From Actinoalloteichus_B caeruleus (lineage in GTDB: Bacteria; Actinomycetota; Actinomycetes; Mycobacteriales; Pseudonocardiaceae), in the NCBI RefSeq assembly GCF_000718005.1, contig NZ_JODV01000015.1: a stretch of 64,000 nucleotides of DNA. One strand, 5' to 3'. Positions within the stretch are counted from its first letter, which is position 1. Each line of letters opens with the position of its first letter. The notes beneath the pieces are model-generated. The model saw only the letters and a program-made list of their open reading frames with translations. It searched no databases and was not told where the DNA came from. Position numbers and translations under genes: made by a program. Positions 27,945 to 35,864 of the stretch are shown piece by piece.

Positions 27945-28602
27945 ATGATGGTCTGGATCCGTTTCAGCCAACCCGCGTGGCGGGCTCAGCCGGGTCGCTC
28001 ACGACAGTGGTCGTTCCCGAGGACAGCGGAATCAGGACTCGGTGACCTCGGGACCGCCAGCGGTGCGAGCGCGCGCCCAGTACGCCGCCAGCCGCCCCAC
28101 GTTCCCCCGAGGCGCGGCCAGGCCCGGAACCGGCACCGGCCTGTCGCTGGCAGGTAGGGCAGCGAGGTCCGCGCGACGCTCGACAACCCCCGGTACACCT
28201 CTGGTCGCAGGAAGAGCCCCGCGTGCGCGGGGACGACCCCGTAGGCGAAGCCGCCGGCCAGCCGGCCGGCGGAACAGCCCCGCGTGCGCGGGGACGACGG
28301 CCCCGTGGCACCGGGACCCGCTGGAAGGAGCGGAACAGCCCCGAGTGCGCGGGACGACACTTCCTGACCTACGGCCTTACGAGCGGCAGGGTTGATTCTC
28401 ATTCACTTTCCTGCTGCCCCTTCGTGCCACCACCGACTGCCTCCGTACCAGTATGCCGGCCAGCAGCCGAGTGCGGAATGAGGGTGCGGTGTTGGTTTGG
28501 ACCCGCCGAGGGCGGGGCCGGGACAACGGGCCCTATCGAACTGGCGGAGTAACAGTATTCAAGCCATGTGGTATTCGGCCGGTTTCGGTGGCTGGGCGCT
28601 GG
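27945..28602. other. Gene-free region around the CRISPR array
   Basis: Apart from the array I see no supportable gene. Frames such as the one reading NSPACAGTT are artefacts of the repeats. The stretch 28380-28560 has mixed composition and may contain a leader or remnants of earlier sequence. Confidence 0.4.
28210..28358 (-). CRISPR. Orphan three-repeat type I-E-like CRISPR array
   Basis: Repeats at 28210-28237, 28271-28298 and 28332-28358 share GGAACAGCCCCGCG followed by TGCGCGGGGACGAC. They flank two spacers of exactly 33 bp (28238-28270, 28299-28331), a period of 61. On the - strand the repeat begins GTCGTCCCCGCG, the usual orientation of actinobacterial type I-E repeats. The first repeat has one substitution (GAAGAG) and the third has one substitution and a 1-bp deletion. 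No cas gene lies within the window, so the array is a remnant or works with a distant system. Confidence 0.85.
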
Positions 28603-29577
28603 TCAGAGTTCCTCGAACCATGCGCGTACTGCTTCTACTCCACCGGCTCCGAGGGCGACCATGAGGGCGATGCGTGCGTGGGTGGGGGTGAGGCCTCGGG
28701 CGCTGATGGCGCCGACTTTGGTGGCGAGTCCGGTTCCATCGTGCGGGTGGGCATGGGCCGTGGGATGGGTGCGAGCGCGGGATGCGAGGACGATGGGGAC
28801 GTCCCATTCGGTGAGTTCGCTGATGGTGGTGAACAGTTCGACGGGGACGTTCCCTGTTCCGGTGTCTTCGAGCACGATGCCTCTCGCGCCGGCATCGACT
28901 GCGGTGGTGAGCAGTGATGGCGTGATGCCTGGATAGGTCTTGATCAGGGCGACGTCGGTTTCGGGTGGTGCCTCGATGGGAGCAGGGCGGGCTGGCGGGG
29001 CTGCCGTGATGGTGATGCCGTCTGTGCGGGTCACCTGCCCGAGCGGTGGGTGCGGTGCTGAGGAGAACCCCGATGCGCTGGTGGTGTTTGTCAGAGTTGC
29101 CCAGCGGGCGGCGTGCAGTTCGCGGTTGAAGCAGACAAGAGTTCCGAGGCCGCGTATTGCGGGGTCAGCGGCTGTAGTGATGGCGGCGGCGAGGTTGTGC
29201 GGGCCGTCGCTGCCGGGTTCGTCGAGGCAGCGGCTGGCGCCGGTGAACACGATGCCGCCGTGTGCGGCGACGGGGCCGGTGGTCAGGTCGGTGAGGAAGG
29301 CCGTTTCTTCGAGGGTGTCGATGCCGTGGGTGACGACCACGCCGTCGAATCCGTCGCTGGCGAGGGCGGTGTGCGCTCGGCGTGCCAGGGTGAGCATCGT
29401 GGCTGGTGAGGTGTCCCAGCTGGGCTCGGCCATGACGTCCTCGGCATGCACGTCGACTGCTGGCATGTGGGCGCCTGCGGCGGAGAGCAGTTCGGTTCCG
29501 GTCGCGATCGCGGGCCGGCCGGAGTGCTGGAGGTAGGCGATCGTGTCGCCGGTGGCCACGAGCAGCACGCGGGACAT
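28603..29577 (-). CDS. Asparaginase-fold protein with altered catalytic residues
   Basis: 324 residues from ATG 29577. The asparaginase layout is clear: LLVATGDTIAYL at the N-terminus, VVVTHGIDTLEETAF near 80, IVFTGASRCLDEPGSDGPHN near 115, and a C-terminal domain with IKTYPGITPSLL and GIVLEDTGTGNVP. Active asparaginases have HGTDT and a lysine in the following VxK segment (E. coli AnsB Thr89, Asp90, Lys162). Here the Thr is Ile (HGID) and the lysine position reads Leu (ATLTNT), while the first Thr (TGDTIA) is kept. It may therefore be inactive, or have another amide substrate. Its start overlaps the stop of the microprotein gene by 1 nt (TGATG). Confidence 0.85.
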   Translation of the reverse strand: MSRVLLVATGDTIAYLQHSGRPAIATGTELLSAAGAHMPAVDVHAEDVMAEPSWDTSPATMLTLARRAHTALASDGFDGVVVTHGIDTLEETAFLTDLTTGPVAAHGGIVFTGASRCLDEPGSDGPHNLAAAITTAADPAIRGLGTLVCFNRELHAARWATLTNTTSASGFSSAPHPPLGQVTRTDGITITAAPPARPAPIEAPPETDVALIKTYPGITPSLLTTAVDAGARGIVLEDTGTGNVPVELFTTISELTEWDVPIVLASRARTHPTAHAHPHDGTGLATKVGAISARGLTPTHARIALMVALGAGGVEAVRAWFEEL

Positions 29578-29684
29578 CACATCCCTCCCGTCATGACGAT
29601 CACCAGGAGCGCAGCCAGCAGGGTTATCCCGGCACGCAGGAGGATTCGCCGCAGTTCCCGCACCAGCGGGTCCTTAGCGGACAC
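29577..29684 (-). CDS. 35-residue single-span membrane microprotein
   Basis: GTG 29684 starts directly after the TAG of the RHH-ClpN gene (zero spacing). TGA 29579-29577 shares one base with the asparaginase-like ATG. The peptide has a charged N-terminus (SAKDPLVRELRRILLRAG) and one hydrophobic helix (ITLLAALLVIVMTGGM), predicting inside-positive single-pass topology. The exact junctions on both sides argue that it is a real gene and not chance. GGAGGG just upstream, inside the end of the preceding gene, can serve as its ribosome site. I know no family for it; a membrane anchor or small toxin-like role is speculation. Confidence 0.65.
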   Translation of the reverse strand: MSAKDPLVRELRRILLRAGITLLAALLVIVMTGGM

Positions 29685-30437
29685 CTAACCCTCCTCGGCG
29701 GTCAGGCCAGTCTGCTGCTCCAGTCGCTCGATGCGATCGACGATGGGGCGCAGCTCCTGACGGACCATGGTGGCGATCATGGTCGCCGCATCCGCCGGGG
29801 ATGTGGTGCTCGTTTGGGCACGGAGGTGGGTGTAGCCGGTGAGTGCGGCCACGACCGTCCGGCGGGTGGAGCGCAGGTCGATGCCCAGCTCCCGCAGTAC
29901 GTGCCCGGCGGTGCCGTCGGATTCGCTGATCAGGCCGAGCAGGAGGTGTTCGCAGCCGACGTAGTTGTGTCCCAGCCCGAGAGCCTCGATCACTGTCAAC
30001 TCCAGCGCGTTGGCTGCGGGACCGCTGAACTGTGTCGCCGCCGGGGTTTCGGAACTCTCCGGCGCTGGCGAGGCGTTGGCCAGCGCCCGGCCCACGTGAG
30101 CGGGATCGACCTCCATGGCGTGCAGCACGTGCAGGGCGAGATTGGTCCCTTCGGTGAGCATTCCGTTCAGGAGGTGTTCCGTGCCGACACTGGCGGTCCG
30201 GCTCTCCCGCGCTTGCTCGATACCGAGTTTGATCGCGGTGCGCGTGCGTTCGGTGAACTGCGAGAGCTCAGCCGTTGGGTCGTTGGCCTCCAGGTCACCC
30301 AGCACGGTTGCCCGGATCGAGCTCACGCGCCGAACCGACTGCTCCAGCGCCCGCTGACAGATCGCCGAGACAGGCACCCCAGTTGCCTTGACTCCGTCGG
30401 CCAGGTCATCGGGTAGATACACGTTGATTTTCGGCAT
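29685..30437 (-). CDS. RHH-like domain fused to two Clp N-terminal repeats
   Basis: 250 residues from ATG 30437, chosen for the GGAGGGG 6-8 nt upstream; a longer form from 30479 has no such site. Residues 1-40 (PKINVYLPDDLADGVKATG) look like a ribbon-helix-helix DNA-binding or dimerisation module. Two Clp R-type repeats follow, marked by VGTEHLLNGMLTEGTNLA (about 90-125) and VGCEHLLLGLISESDGTA (about 165-195). The C-terminus is a coiled-coil-like helix ending IERLEQQTGL. There is no ATPase domain, so it is not a ClpC chaperone; it could bind Clp substrates or sense them. It leads the three-gene unit with the microprotein and the asparaginase-like gene. Confidence 0.8.
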   Translation of the reverse strand: MPKINVYLPDDLADGVKATGVPVSAICQRALEQSVRRVSSIRATVLGDLEANDPTAELSQFTERTRTAIKLGIEQARESRTASVGTEHLLNGMLTEGTNLALHVLHAMEVDPAHVGRALANASPAPESSETPAATQFSGPAANALELTVIEALGLGHNYVGCEHLLLGLISESDGTAGHVLRELGIDLRSTRRTVVAALTGYTHLRAQTSTTSPADAATMIATMVRQELRPIVDRIERLEQQTGLTAEEG

Positions 30438-30472
30438 CGCAGCCCCTCCTTCCATCAAGCAAGGTCTAACTA

Positions 30473-30498
30473 ACCCCATTTATAACCCTCTGTGGGGT
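30473..30498 (-). promoter_or_regulatory. Inverted repeat ACCCCA/TGGGGT upstream of RHH-ClpN gene
   Basis: ACCCCA (30473-30478) and TGGGGT (30493-30498) flank 14 AT-rich bases that include TTATAA, 36 bp before the RHH-ClpN start. The position fits an operator overlapping a promoter, possibly bound by the RHH domain itself. Confidence 0.45.
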
Positions 30499-30525
30499 CA
30501 TAGTCAACTGTGATGGATTGGGTGA

Positions 30526-31250
30526 TCAACGATCGCGCCGGGACGCTGTGTGGGCGGCGAGGTAGGTGGTCCGGTCGTGTTGGGCGTAGTTGGCCCAGGC
30601 GTTGGCGGTGTGGATGTTGAGGTCGAGGAGGTCGGCGAGGACGGCGGCGAGGACGGCGGCGGGGAGTTCGGCGGCCAGTCAGGCGAGGGCAGCGCTGCGG
30701 GCGCGGCGGAGGTGGACGGGGAGGTGTTTGCGCAGGGCGCGGTAGAGGGCGTCGCGGGCGGGCCGTCCGGGTAGTCCGCCGGGGAACAGCCAGCGCGGTC
30801 CGTCGGTGTCGGTGCGGGTGAGCATGGCGGCGCCGGTGCCGTGCTCGCGCTGGGTGTGAAGCAGGGCGGCGACCGCATCCGGCAGCAACAGTCGGTGCTG
30901 GGTCATCTGCAGCCAGCTGGTGCCGTCGGCGGCGGTGTGGATATCGGAGTGGCGTAGGGCGGTGACGCGGCTGACCGCGAGCCCGAAGAGCAGGACGAGC
31001 GCGCCAGCCGCGCGGACCTCGGTGGGGCAAGTCCTGTTCGTGCAGGCAACGACGCAGCTGTGTCCAGCGATCGTCCTCGGTGATGGGCTGCGGACTGCTG
31101 CGGATTGGCCTCTTCGGGATGCTCACCGCGCCGGAGAGATTGTGTTTCCGTGCCCAGTGAAGGAATTCCCGCGCGGCGTAGGTGGCGTCGGTGGGAGTGG
31201 CGGTCAACCACTGGTCGATGGCGGTCTGGTTCACGGTGTCCAGGTACCGG
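30526..31250 (-). pseudogene. Site-specific tyrosine integrase remnant
   Basis: The - strand frame entering at about 31250 reads RYLDTVNQTAIDQWLTA and YAAREFLHWARKHNLSG, typical of the core-binding helical domain of tyrosine integrases. The frame is lost near 31020. The next frame continues with a catalytic-domain-like part (LQMTQHRLLLPDAVAALL, HGTGAAMLTR, WLFPGG). That frame contains TGA near 30679 and resumes to a natural end at 30526 (LLDLNIHTANAWANYA). Two lesions and a missing N-terminus make it a pseudogene. The break at about 31245 abuts a serine recombinase fragment on the other strand. Confidence 0.65.
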
Positions 31251-31790
31251 TTCCCCAACGAGTACGGCCTGGCGAACAAGGTCGAACATCCCAGGAACGT
31301 GTACCTTGCCGAGCGGGACCTCCTGGGGCCGCTCGATGACTGGTTGAGCAGGGTCTTCGCCCCGCACCGGATCTCCGACACCGTGGACGCGCTGTGCGCC
31401 GCCCAGCGGGAGAAGGAGGAGGACCCGGTGGAGACAGCAGCGGCCCGGCTGGTTGGGGAGTGCGACAGGGCGTTGCGTCGTCACAGGGCGGCGTTGGAGG
31501 CTGGTGCCGACGCGCGCCTGGTGGCCGAGTGGATCGCGGAGACCCAGGCGCGGCGCGCTGAGGCACTCAGCCGTTCCACGACGGCGGGAGCGCGGCGGGT
31601 GTGGACCGGCGAGGAGCTTCACGCGGTTCTCGAGGAGATGGGAGACCTGCGGAGCGTGTTGGGTGCGGCGGACCTGACGACAAGGCCGAGGTGTACCGCC
31701 GTCTGCGGCTCCAGGCCGTGTACCACCCGGGAAAACGAACTGTGCGGGTCGAGACAAATCTCGACCCGCACAGTTGGGGTTATAGTACGT
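31240..31790 (+). pseudogene. Large serine recombinase C-terminal remnant
   Basis: The + strand frame reads YRFPNEYGLANKVEHPRNVY, then ALCAAQREKEED and RLVGECDRALRRHRAALEAG, characteristic of the C-terminal coiled-coil region of actinobacterial large serine recombinases. Near 31668 the frame shifts; DDKAEVYRRLRLQAVYHPG continues it in the next frame and runs into the antisense of tRNA-Leu. The catalytic N-terminal domain is absent. Termination beside a tRNA gene fits a decayed element integrated there. The left break coincides with the truncated end of the tyrosine integrase remnant. Confidence 0.7.
31741..31772 (-). terminator. Terminator of tRNA-Leu
   Basis: A perfect 14-bp inverted repeat (31741-31754 with 31759-31772, loop CAAA) lies 18 nt downstream of the tRNA on its own strand. 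It is followed by GTTCGTTTTC, a T-rich tail. Confidence 0.75.
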
Positions 31791-31872
31791 GTCCGAGGGG
31801 GGACTTGAACCCCCACCCTCTTGCGAGGACTAGCACCTCAAGCTAGCGCGTCTGCCATTCCGCCACTCGGAC
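31791..31872 (-). tRNA. tRNA-Leu (anticodon GAG)
   Basis: An 82-nt cloverleaf on the - strand. The acceptor arms GTCCGAG and CTCGGAC pair perfectly. The anticodon arm is CTAGC-TTGAGGT-GCTAG with GAG at positions 34-36, and the T arm is GGGGG-TTCAAGT-CCCCC. A short variable arm fits leucine. CCA is not encoded. Recombinase remnants lie at its 3' side, the usual integration side. Confidence 0.93.
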
Positions 31873-31970
31873 TTGCTCGCTTCGGCTCTCCGCCGTTGCT
31901 GTACATAGATTAGACCATGCCTCCAAGGTCGTTTCCACCACCCCCCTCAAACGGGTCAGGGTGGTAGAAA

Positions 31971-33311
31971 GTGCAGGTGAGCGAGCAGACCAACACTCCG
32001 TCAGGGCTCAGCCTCGCCGAGGACGAAGCCGTCCGCATCACCAGCGAGCTGATCCGGATCGACACCACCAACACGGGTGATGCGGACACCGTGGTGGGGG
32101 AGCGGGCCGCGGCCGAGTACGTGGCGGAACAGCTGTCCGAGGTCGGCTACGAGGTGACCTACGTCGAGTCGGGTGCTCCCGGGCGGGCCAACGTCATCGC
32201 GAGGCTGGCGGGGTCGGACCCCTCGCGAGGTGCCCTGCTGGTGCACGGCCACCTCGACGTCGTCCCGGCCGACGCCTCCGAGTGGTCGGTCCACCCCTTC
32301 TCGGGTGCCGTGCAGGACGACTACGTGTGGGGTCGCGGCGCGGTCGACATGAAGGACATGCTGGGCATGTCGATCGCGGTGGCCCGGCACTTCAAGCGCA
32401 ACCAGATCGTGCCGCCCCGGGACATCGTGTTCGCGTTCTTCGCGGACGAGGAGGCCGGTAGCTGGTACGGCTCGCAGTGGTTGGTGGAACACCGCCCGGA
32501 GCTGTTCGAGGGCGTCACGGAGGCCATCAGCGAGGTCGGTGGTTTCTCTGTCACCTTCAAGGACGGGGTGCGCGCGTACCTGGTCGAGACGGCCGAGAAG
32601 GGCATCGCCTGGATGACGTTGCGCGTTCGGGGCCGTGCGGGGCACGGGTCGATGCTGCACGAGGACAACGCGGTGTCGAAGCTGGCCGCCGCGGTCACCC
32701 GTCTCGGGCAGCACCGGTTCCCGATCGTGCTCACCGACTCCGTTCGCGAGTTCCTTGCCGGTGTGAGCGAGATGACGGGGTGGGACTTCCCGGAGGACGA
32801 CCTGGAGGGCTCGGTCGCCAAGCTCGGCGCCATCTCCCGCATCGTCGGTGCCACCCTCAGGGACACGGCGAACCCGACGATGCTCCAGGCCGGGTACAAG
32901 GCGAACGTGATCCCGTCGGTGGCCGAGGCGACGGTTGACTGCCGTATCCTGCCTGGTCGGCAGGAGGCCTTCGAGCGGGAGCTCGACGAGATCCTCGGGC
33001 CGGACGTCGAGCGGGAGTGGCGGGGGCTGCCTCCGGTGGAGACCACCTTCGACGGCGCGTTGGTGGACGCGATGACCTCGTCGATCGCGGCGGAGGACCC
33101 GGCCGCGCGCACGCTGCCCTACATGCTGTCCGGGGGTACCGACGGCAAGGCCCTCAGCCGGCTGGGTATCCGCTGCTTCGGGTTCGCGCCGCTCCGGCTC
33201 CCGGCTGACCTGGACTTCTCCGCCCTGTTCCACGGTGTGGACGAGCGGGTGCCCGTCGACGGCCTCAAGTTCGGGGTCCGGGTGTTGGACCGCTTCCTGC
33301 GCTCGTCCTGA
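31971..33311 (+). CDS. M20/M28-type zinc metallopeptidase (dipeptidase or acylase)
   Basis: 446 residues. The dinuclear zinc site is visible: LLVHGHLDVVPAD (about 86), WGRGAVDMKDM (about 123), and FFADEEAGSWYG with the catalytic and metal-binding Glu pair (about 155). The dimerisation domain includes RGRAGHGSMLHEDNAV. SGGTDGKALSRLGI and a late His (LFHGVDERVP) complete the ligands. Members release amino acids or deacylate small amides in the cytoplasm. Two GTG starts 6 bp apart (31971, 31977) cannot be separated; neither has a strong ribosome site. It stands alone between the tRNA and a hairpin. Confidence 0.9.
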   Translation: MQVSEQTNTPSGLSLAEDEAVRITSELIRIDTTNTGDADTVVGERAAAEYVAEQLSEVGYEVTYVESGAPGRANVIARLAGSDPSRGALLVHGHLDVVPADASEWSVHPFSGAVQDDYVWGRGAVDMKDMLGMSIAVARHFKRNQIVPPRDIVFAFFADEEAGSWYGSQWLVEHRPELFEGVTEAISEVGGFSVTFKDGVRAYLVETAEKGIAWMTLRVRGRAGHGSMLHEDNAVSKLAAAVTRLGQHRFPIVLTDSVREFLAGVSEMTGWDFPEDDLEGSVAKLGAISRIVGATLRDTANPTMLQAGYKANVIPSVAEATVDCRILPGRQEAFERELDEILGPDVEREWRGLPPVETTFDGALVDAMTSSIAAEDPAARTLPYMLSGGTDGKALSRLGIRCFGFAPLRLPADLDFSALFHGVDERVPVDGLKFGVRVLDRFLRSS

Positions 33312-33337
33312 CCGCCCGGGGGCTGTTCGCCGGGCGG
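33312..33337 (+). terminator. Hairpin after M20 peptidase gene
   Basis: An 8-bp stem CCGCCCGG/CCGGGCGG (33312-33319, 33330-33337) immediately follows the stop codon. Confidence 0.5.
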
Positions 33338-33481
33338 GTGGGGTGGTTCGGCGCCCGCCCGGCGGGTGGTCCCGGACAGCCGCCCGAGGTGGCGATGGCC
33401 CCTGGCCGGGTCGGACGGGCGAGGAGTGGTCCTTCGTCGCCGCGGTGGCGGTGAGCTGGCCGGGTACGTGGCGGGTGGTCG

Positions 33482-33697
33482 TCAGGTGTGCAGGCCGGGG
33501 ATGCCGACGGTCGTCCGCTTCCGACGCAGCCACACCTTGCGGGTGCCGTCACCGAACAGCAGGACTCGCGACAGCTCCCACCCCGCGTACTCGGCGTGGA
33601 TCGCCAGTTGGGTGCTGGCCGCCCGCCTCGACACCCCCGGCGGGAGTCGCAGCGGGCGGTACTCCCAGTCCCCGTCGATCACCGGCTGGTCCGTCAC
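33482..33697 (-). CDS. DUF5703 family protein
   Basis: 71 residues. The core WEYRPLRLPPGVSRRAA, the middle IHAEYAGWELSRVLLFGDG and the basic tail KVWLRRKR match the small DUF5703 family that is conserved across actinomycetes and has no known function. GTG 33697 overlaps the stop of the lipoprotein gene upstream (GTGA), so the two are co-transcribed. Confidence 0.8.
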   Translation of the reverse strand: MTDQPVIDGDWEYRPLRLPPGVSRRAASTQLAIHAEYAGWELSRVLLFGDGTRKVWLRRKRTTVGIPGLHT

Positions 33698-34680
33698 GGT
33701 CGCACCACCTGTATCCCTTCTCCGGCCGCCGAGCCCACGAACACCGTCCCGGTGCTCGGGTCCACGGCCACCTCGTTCGGTTGCCGCACGGTGGGGAAGC
33801 GGTGGACCTCCACGGGCTCGCCGCCGAGCATCTCGTACCCGACGAGTTCGTTGGTCTCGGTCAGGGTCACCCAGGCGAGGTCGCGTTCCTCGTCGTAGGC
33901 GATCCCGTACGGGGCTCCGGGGACCGGGTAGCGCTGACGGAGCAGGAACGGTTCGGCGGAGAACGCCAGGAGTTCACCGGACCGGGTCTCGGTGACCAGG
34001 ATGCGGCCGTAGCTGTCGGTGACGGCGTTGGTGGCTCCCTCTCCGGCGCGGAGCCCGAGCCCCTTCTCCCGCTCCTGCTCGTCGAGCCGGATCACGGCCG
34101 ACTCGGCGACGTCGAGCACGAAGACGCGCCCTTCGGCGGCGATGACCTCCACCGGCTGGTGGAAGCCCTCGACGCGGACCGCCTCGTCCCCGCGGTCCAG
34201 GGTGACGACGCCTTCCTCGGCGTGTGCGAGCCCGGTGGTGGAGTCGAACCGGGTCGCGGAGGTGGCCGGCAGTGGAGTGGGGCGTTCGTGCGTGCCCAGG
34301 GTGTCCGGGTCGACCTCGACCAGGAGCTCGGCGTCGGGGACGGACACGAGCAGCGGGCCACCCGGGGCGGCGAGGGAGACGCTGGCACCGGGACCTGGCA
34401 GGTCGACCTCGTCGGCGGTTCCCTCGGGGTCGTCGAGGGGGAGGACCAGCAGCTGGTCCTCGACGAGAGCGGCCAGCGTGCGGCTGTCGGGGTCGGCGAC
34501 GAGTGCGGTGACATCGCCTGCGAGGTCCATGACGTCCCCGGCCGGTCTGTCGGCGGCTGGGGCCTCGGCTGGCCGGGCCGGTTCGACGGCCTGTTCGGCG
34601 GCCTCGTCCTGGGCTTCGACCCCGAAGCACCCGGTGAGGCCGACGGTGGTGATGGCGAGAATCCCGACCAGGCGGCGCAC
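33694..34680 (-). CDS. Secreted lipoprotein with YncE/NHL-type beta-propeller
   Basis: 328 residues. The N-terminus MRRLVGILAITTVGLTGC is a lipoprotein signal with a lipobox (LTGC). An acidic linker rich in Ala/Glu follows. The rest shows repeated propeller strands such as LAALVEDQLLVLPLDDPEG, VFVLDVAESAVIRLDEQE, DLAWVTLTETNELVGYEM and a closing VFVGSAAGEGIQVV. It probably sits on the outer face of the membrane as a binding or scaffold protein. Its ligand cannot be read from the sequence. It is translationally coupled to the DUF5703 gene. Confidence 0.8.
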   Translation of the reverse strand: MRRLVGILAITTVGLTGCFGVEAQDEAAEQAVEPARPAEAPAADRPAGDVMDLAGDVTALVADPDSRTLAALVEDQLLVLPLDDPEGTADEVDLPGPGASVSLAAPGGPLLVSVPDAELLVEVDPDTLGTHERPTPLPATSATRFDSTTGLAHAEEGVVTLDRGDEAVRVEGFHQPVEVIAAEGRVFVLDVAESAVIRLDEQEREKGLGLRAGEGATNAVTDSYGRILVTETRSGELLAFSAEPFLLRQRYPVPGAPYGIAYDEERDLAWVTLTETNELVGYEMLGGEPVEVHRFPTVRQPNEVAVDPSTGTVFVGSAAGEGIQVVRP

Positions 34681-35099
34681 GCTTGACTCTCCTCGGCTCG
34701 AGACGCGGTCCAGGTCGGGCGGCCGACCTGGGCGAGTACTCGTCCAGCATCCCCCATCGGTCGCGGAGGGTCACGCGCAGGCCCGGTCGCGGGGCGGGCG
34801 GGGGACCGTCCCGTCGTGGTGCCGGTGAGAGCCGTACGCCGGCCCCCGGTGGCCTCCATTCGGGCGCGGGACTCGACGGTGGGTGGAGGTTCGCGCCGGG
34901 CGGGTGGTGGTGGTGCCGCGCGGGTGGGGCCGCCGTGGGGGAGGAGCGGCGGTTCCCGTTCCTGCGCTCACGAGCCCTGGGCTGCCGCGCCATCTGGGGG
35001 CGACGAGGTGTTCGGAGGCTCGCCTACCTGGCGGTGGCCTGGGCGCGGTGCCGCGCCCAGGCACTCATCCCCAGTGGGTCGCGGTGACGTCCGAGGGGG
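34681..35099. other. Intergenic region, no gene seen
   Basis: No supportable coding sequence. The left side should carry the promoter of the lipoprotein operon; the right side carries the carbonic anhydrase hairpin. The middle is very G-rich on the + strand. Confidence 0.4.
35038..35061 (-). terminator. Hairpin after carbonic anhydrase gene
   Basis: An 11-bp perfect inverted repeat (35038-35048 with 35051-35061) lies 39 bp downstream of the carbonic anhydrase stop. Confidence 0.6.
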
Positions 35100-35852
35100 T
35101 CAGAGACGGTCGACACGACCCGTCTCGAGGTCGTAGACCCCGGAGACGACCCGCACCCCGGAACCGTCGACGAGGTGGCGGACGATCGCGGAGCGTTCCC
35201 GCAGGGTGCGGGCCGCGCTCCGCGCCTGTTCCTCCACGCAGGCCCGCAGGTACTCGGCGTCGCTGCCCACACGTGGGGTGCGCAGCACGCCGGCTTCGAT
35301 GGAGTGGGCCAGGTAGCTGATGCTGTCGTGGAGTTCGGCTCCGTTGTGCACGAGGTCCACGGCGGCCTGCACGGCTCCGCACCCGGAGTGGCCCAGCACC
35401 AGGACGAGGGGGGTGTGGAGGTGCTCGACGGCGTACTCGATGCTGCCGATGACCGCGTCGTCGAGTACCTCGCCTGCGGAGCGCACCGTGAACAGGTCGC
35501 CGAGCCCCTGGTCGAAGACGATCTCCGGCGGTACGCGGGAGTCGGCGCAGGCCAGGACGGTGGCGAACGGGTCCTGCCCGTCCGCGAGGTCCTCGCGGCG
35601 TTCGACGCTCTGGTGGGGGTGTCGGAGGTCGCCTCGTACGAACCGGTCGTTGCCGGCGCGCAGGGCGGTCCAGGCCTCGTCGGCCGTGCGGGGACGCCGG
35701 CGGCCGTGCGAGGGGAGGTGGGTGGTGCCACCGGTGGTGTTGGTCGTCGCGCTCGCCGCGGACGCTCCGACGGCCAGGGTGGCGGCGACTCCTCCACCCA
35801 GGCCGAACAGTCTGCGCCGCGACAGCCCTAATGCGCTGTTGGAGTTGCTCAC
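35100..35852 (-). CDS. Beta-class carbonic anhydrase with Tat signal
   Basis: 250 residues. The N-terminus LSRRRLFGLGGGVAATLAVG is a twin-arginine export signal with an AxA-like site after SAASA. The enzyme part has the zinc ligands of beta-carbonic anhydrases: Cys and the Asp-Arg dyad in VLACADSRVPPE (about 102-112), and His and Cys in LGHSGCGAVQAA (about 155). It interconverts CO2 and bicarbonate, here outside the cytoplasm, presumably folded and zinc-loaded before export. The GTG start at 35852 follows a TAACGT box by 6 nt, so the mRNA is probably leaderless. Confidence 0.88.
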   Translation of the reverse strand: MSNSNSALGLSRRRLFGLGGGVAATLAVGASAASATTNTTGGTTHLPSHGRRRPRTADEAWTALRAGNDRFVRGDLRHPHQSVERREDLADGQDPFATVLACADSRVPPEIVFDQGLGDLFTVRSAGEVLDDAVIGSIEYAVEHLHTPLVLVLGHSGCGAVQAAVDLVHNGAELHDSISYLAHSIEAGVLRTPRVGSDAEYLRACVEEQARSAARTLRERSAIVRHLVDGSGVRVVSGVYDLETGRVDRL

Positions 35853-35858
35853 ATGCTT

Positions 35859-35864
35859 ACGTTA
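35859..35864 (-). promoter_or_regulatory. -10 box of leaderless carbonic anhydrase transcript
   Basis: TAACGT on the - strand, 6 nt before GTG 35852, in an AT-rich patch. The spacing is that of actinobacterial leaderless promoters. Confidence 0.5.

Noticed and set aside
28223..28552. 109-residue + strand frame over the CRISPR array
   Set aside because: Its protein is a repeat artefact; the repeats and equal spacers explain the sequence.
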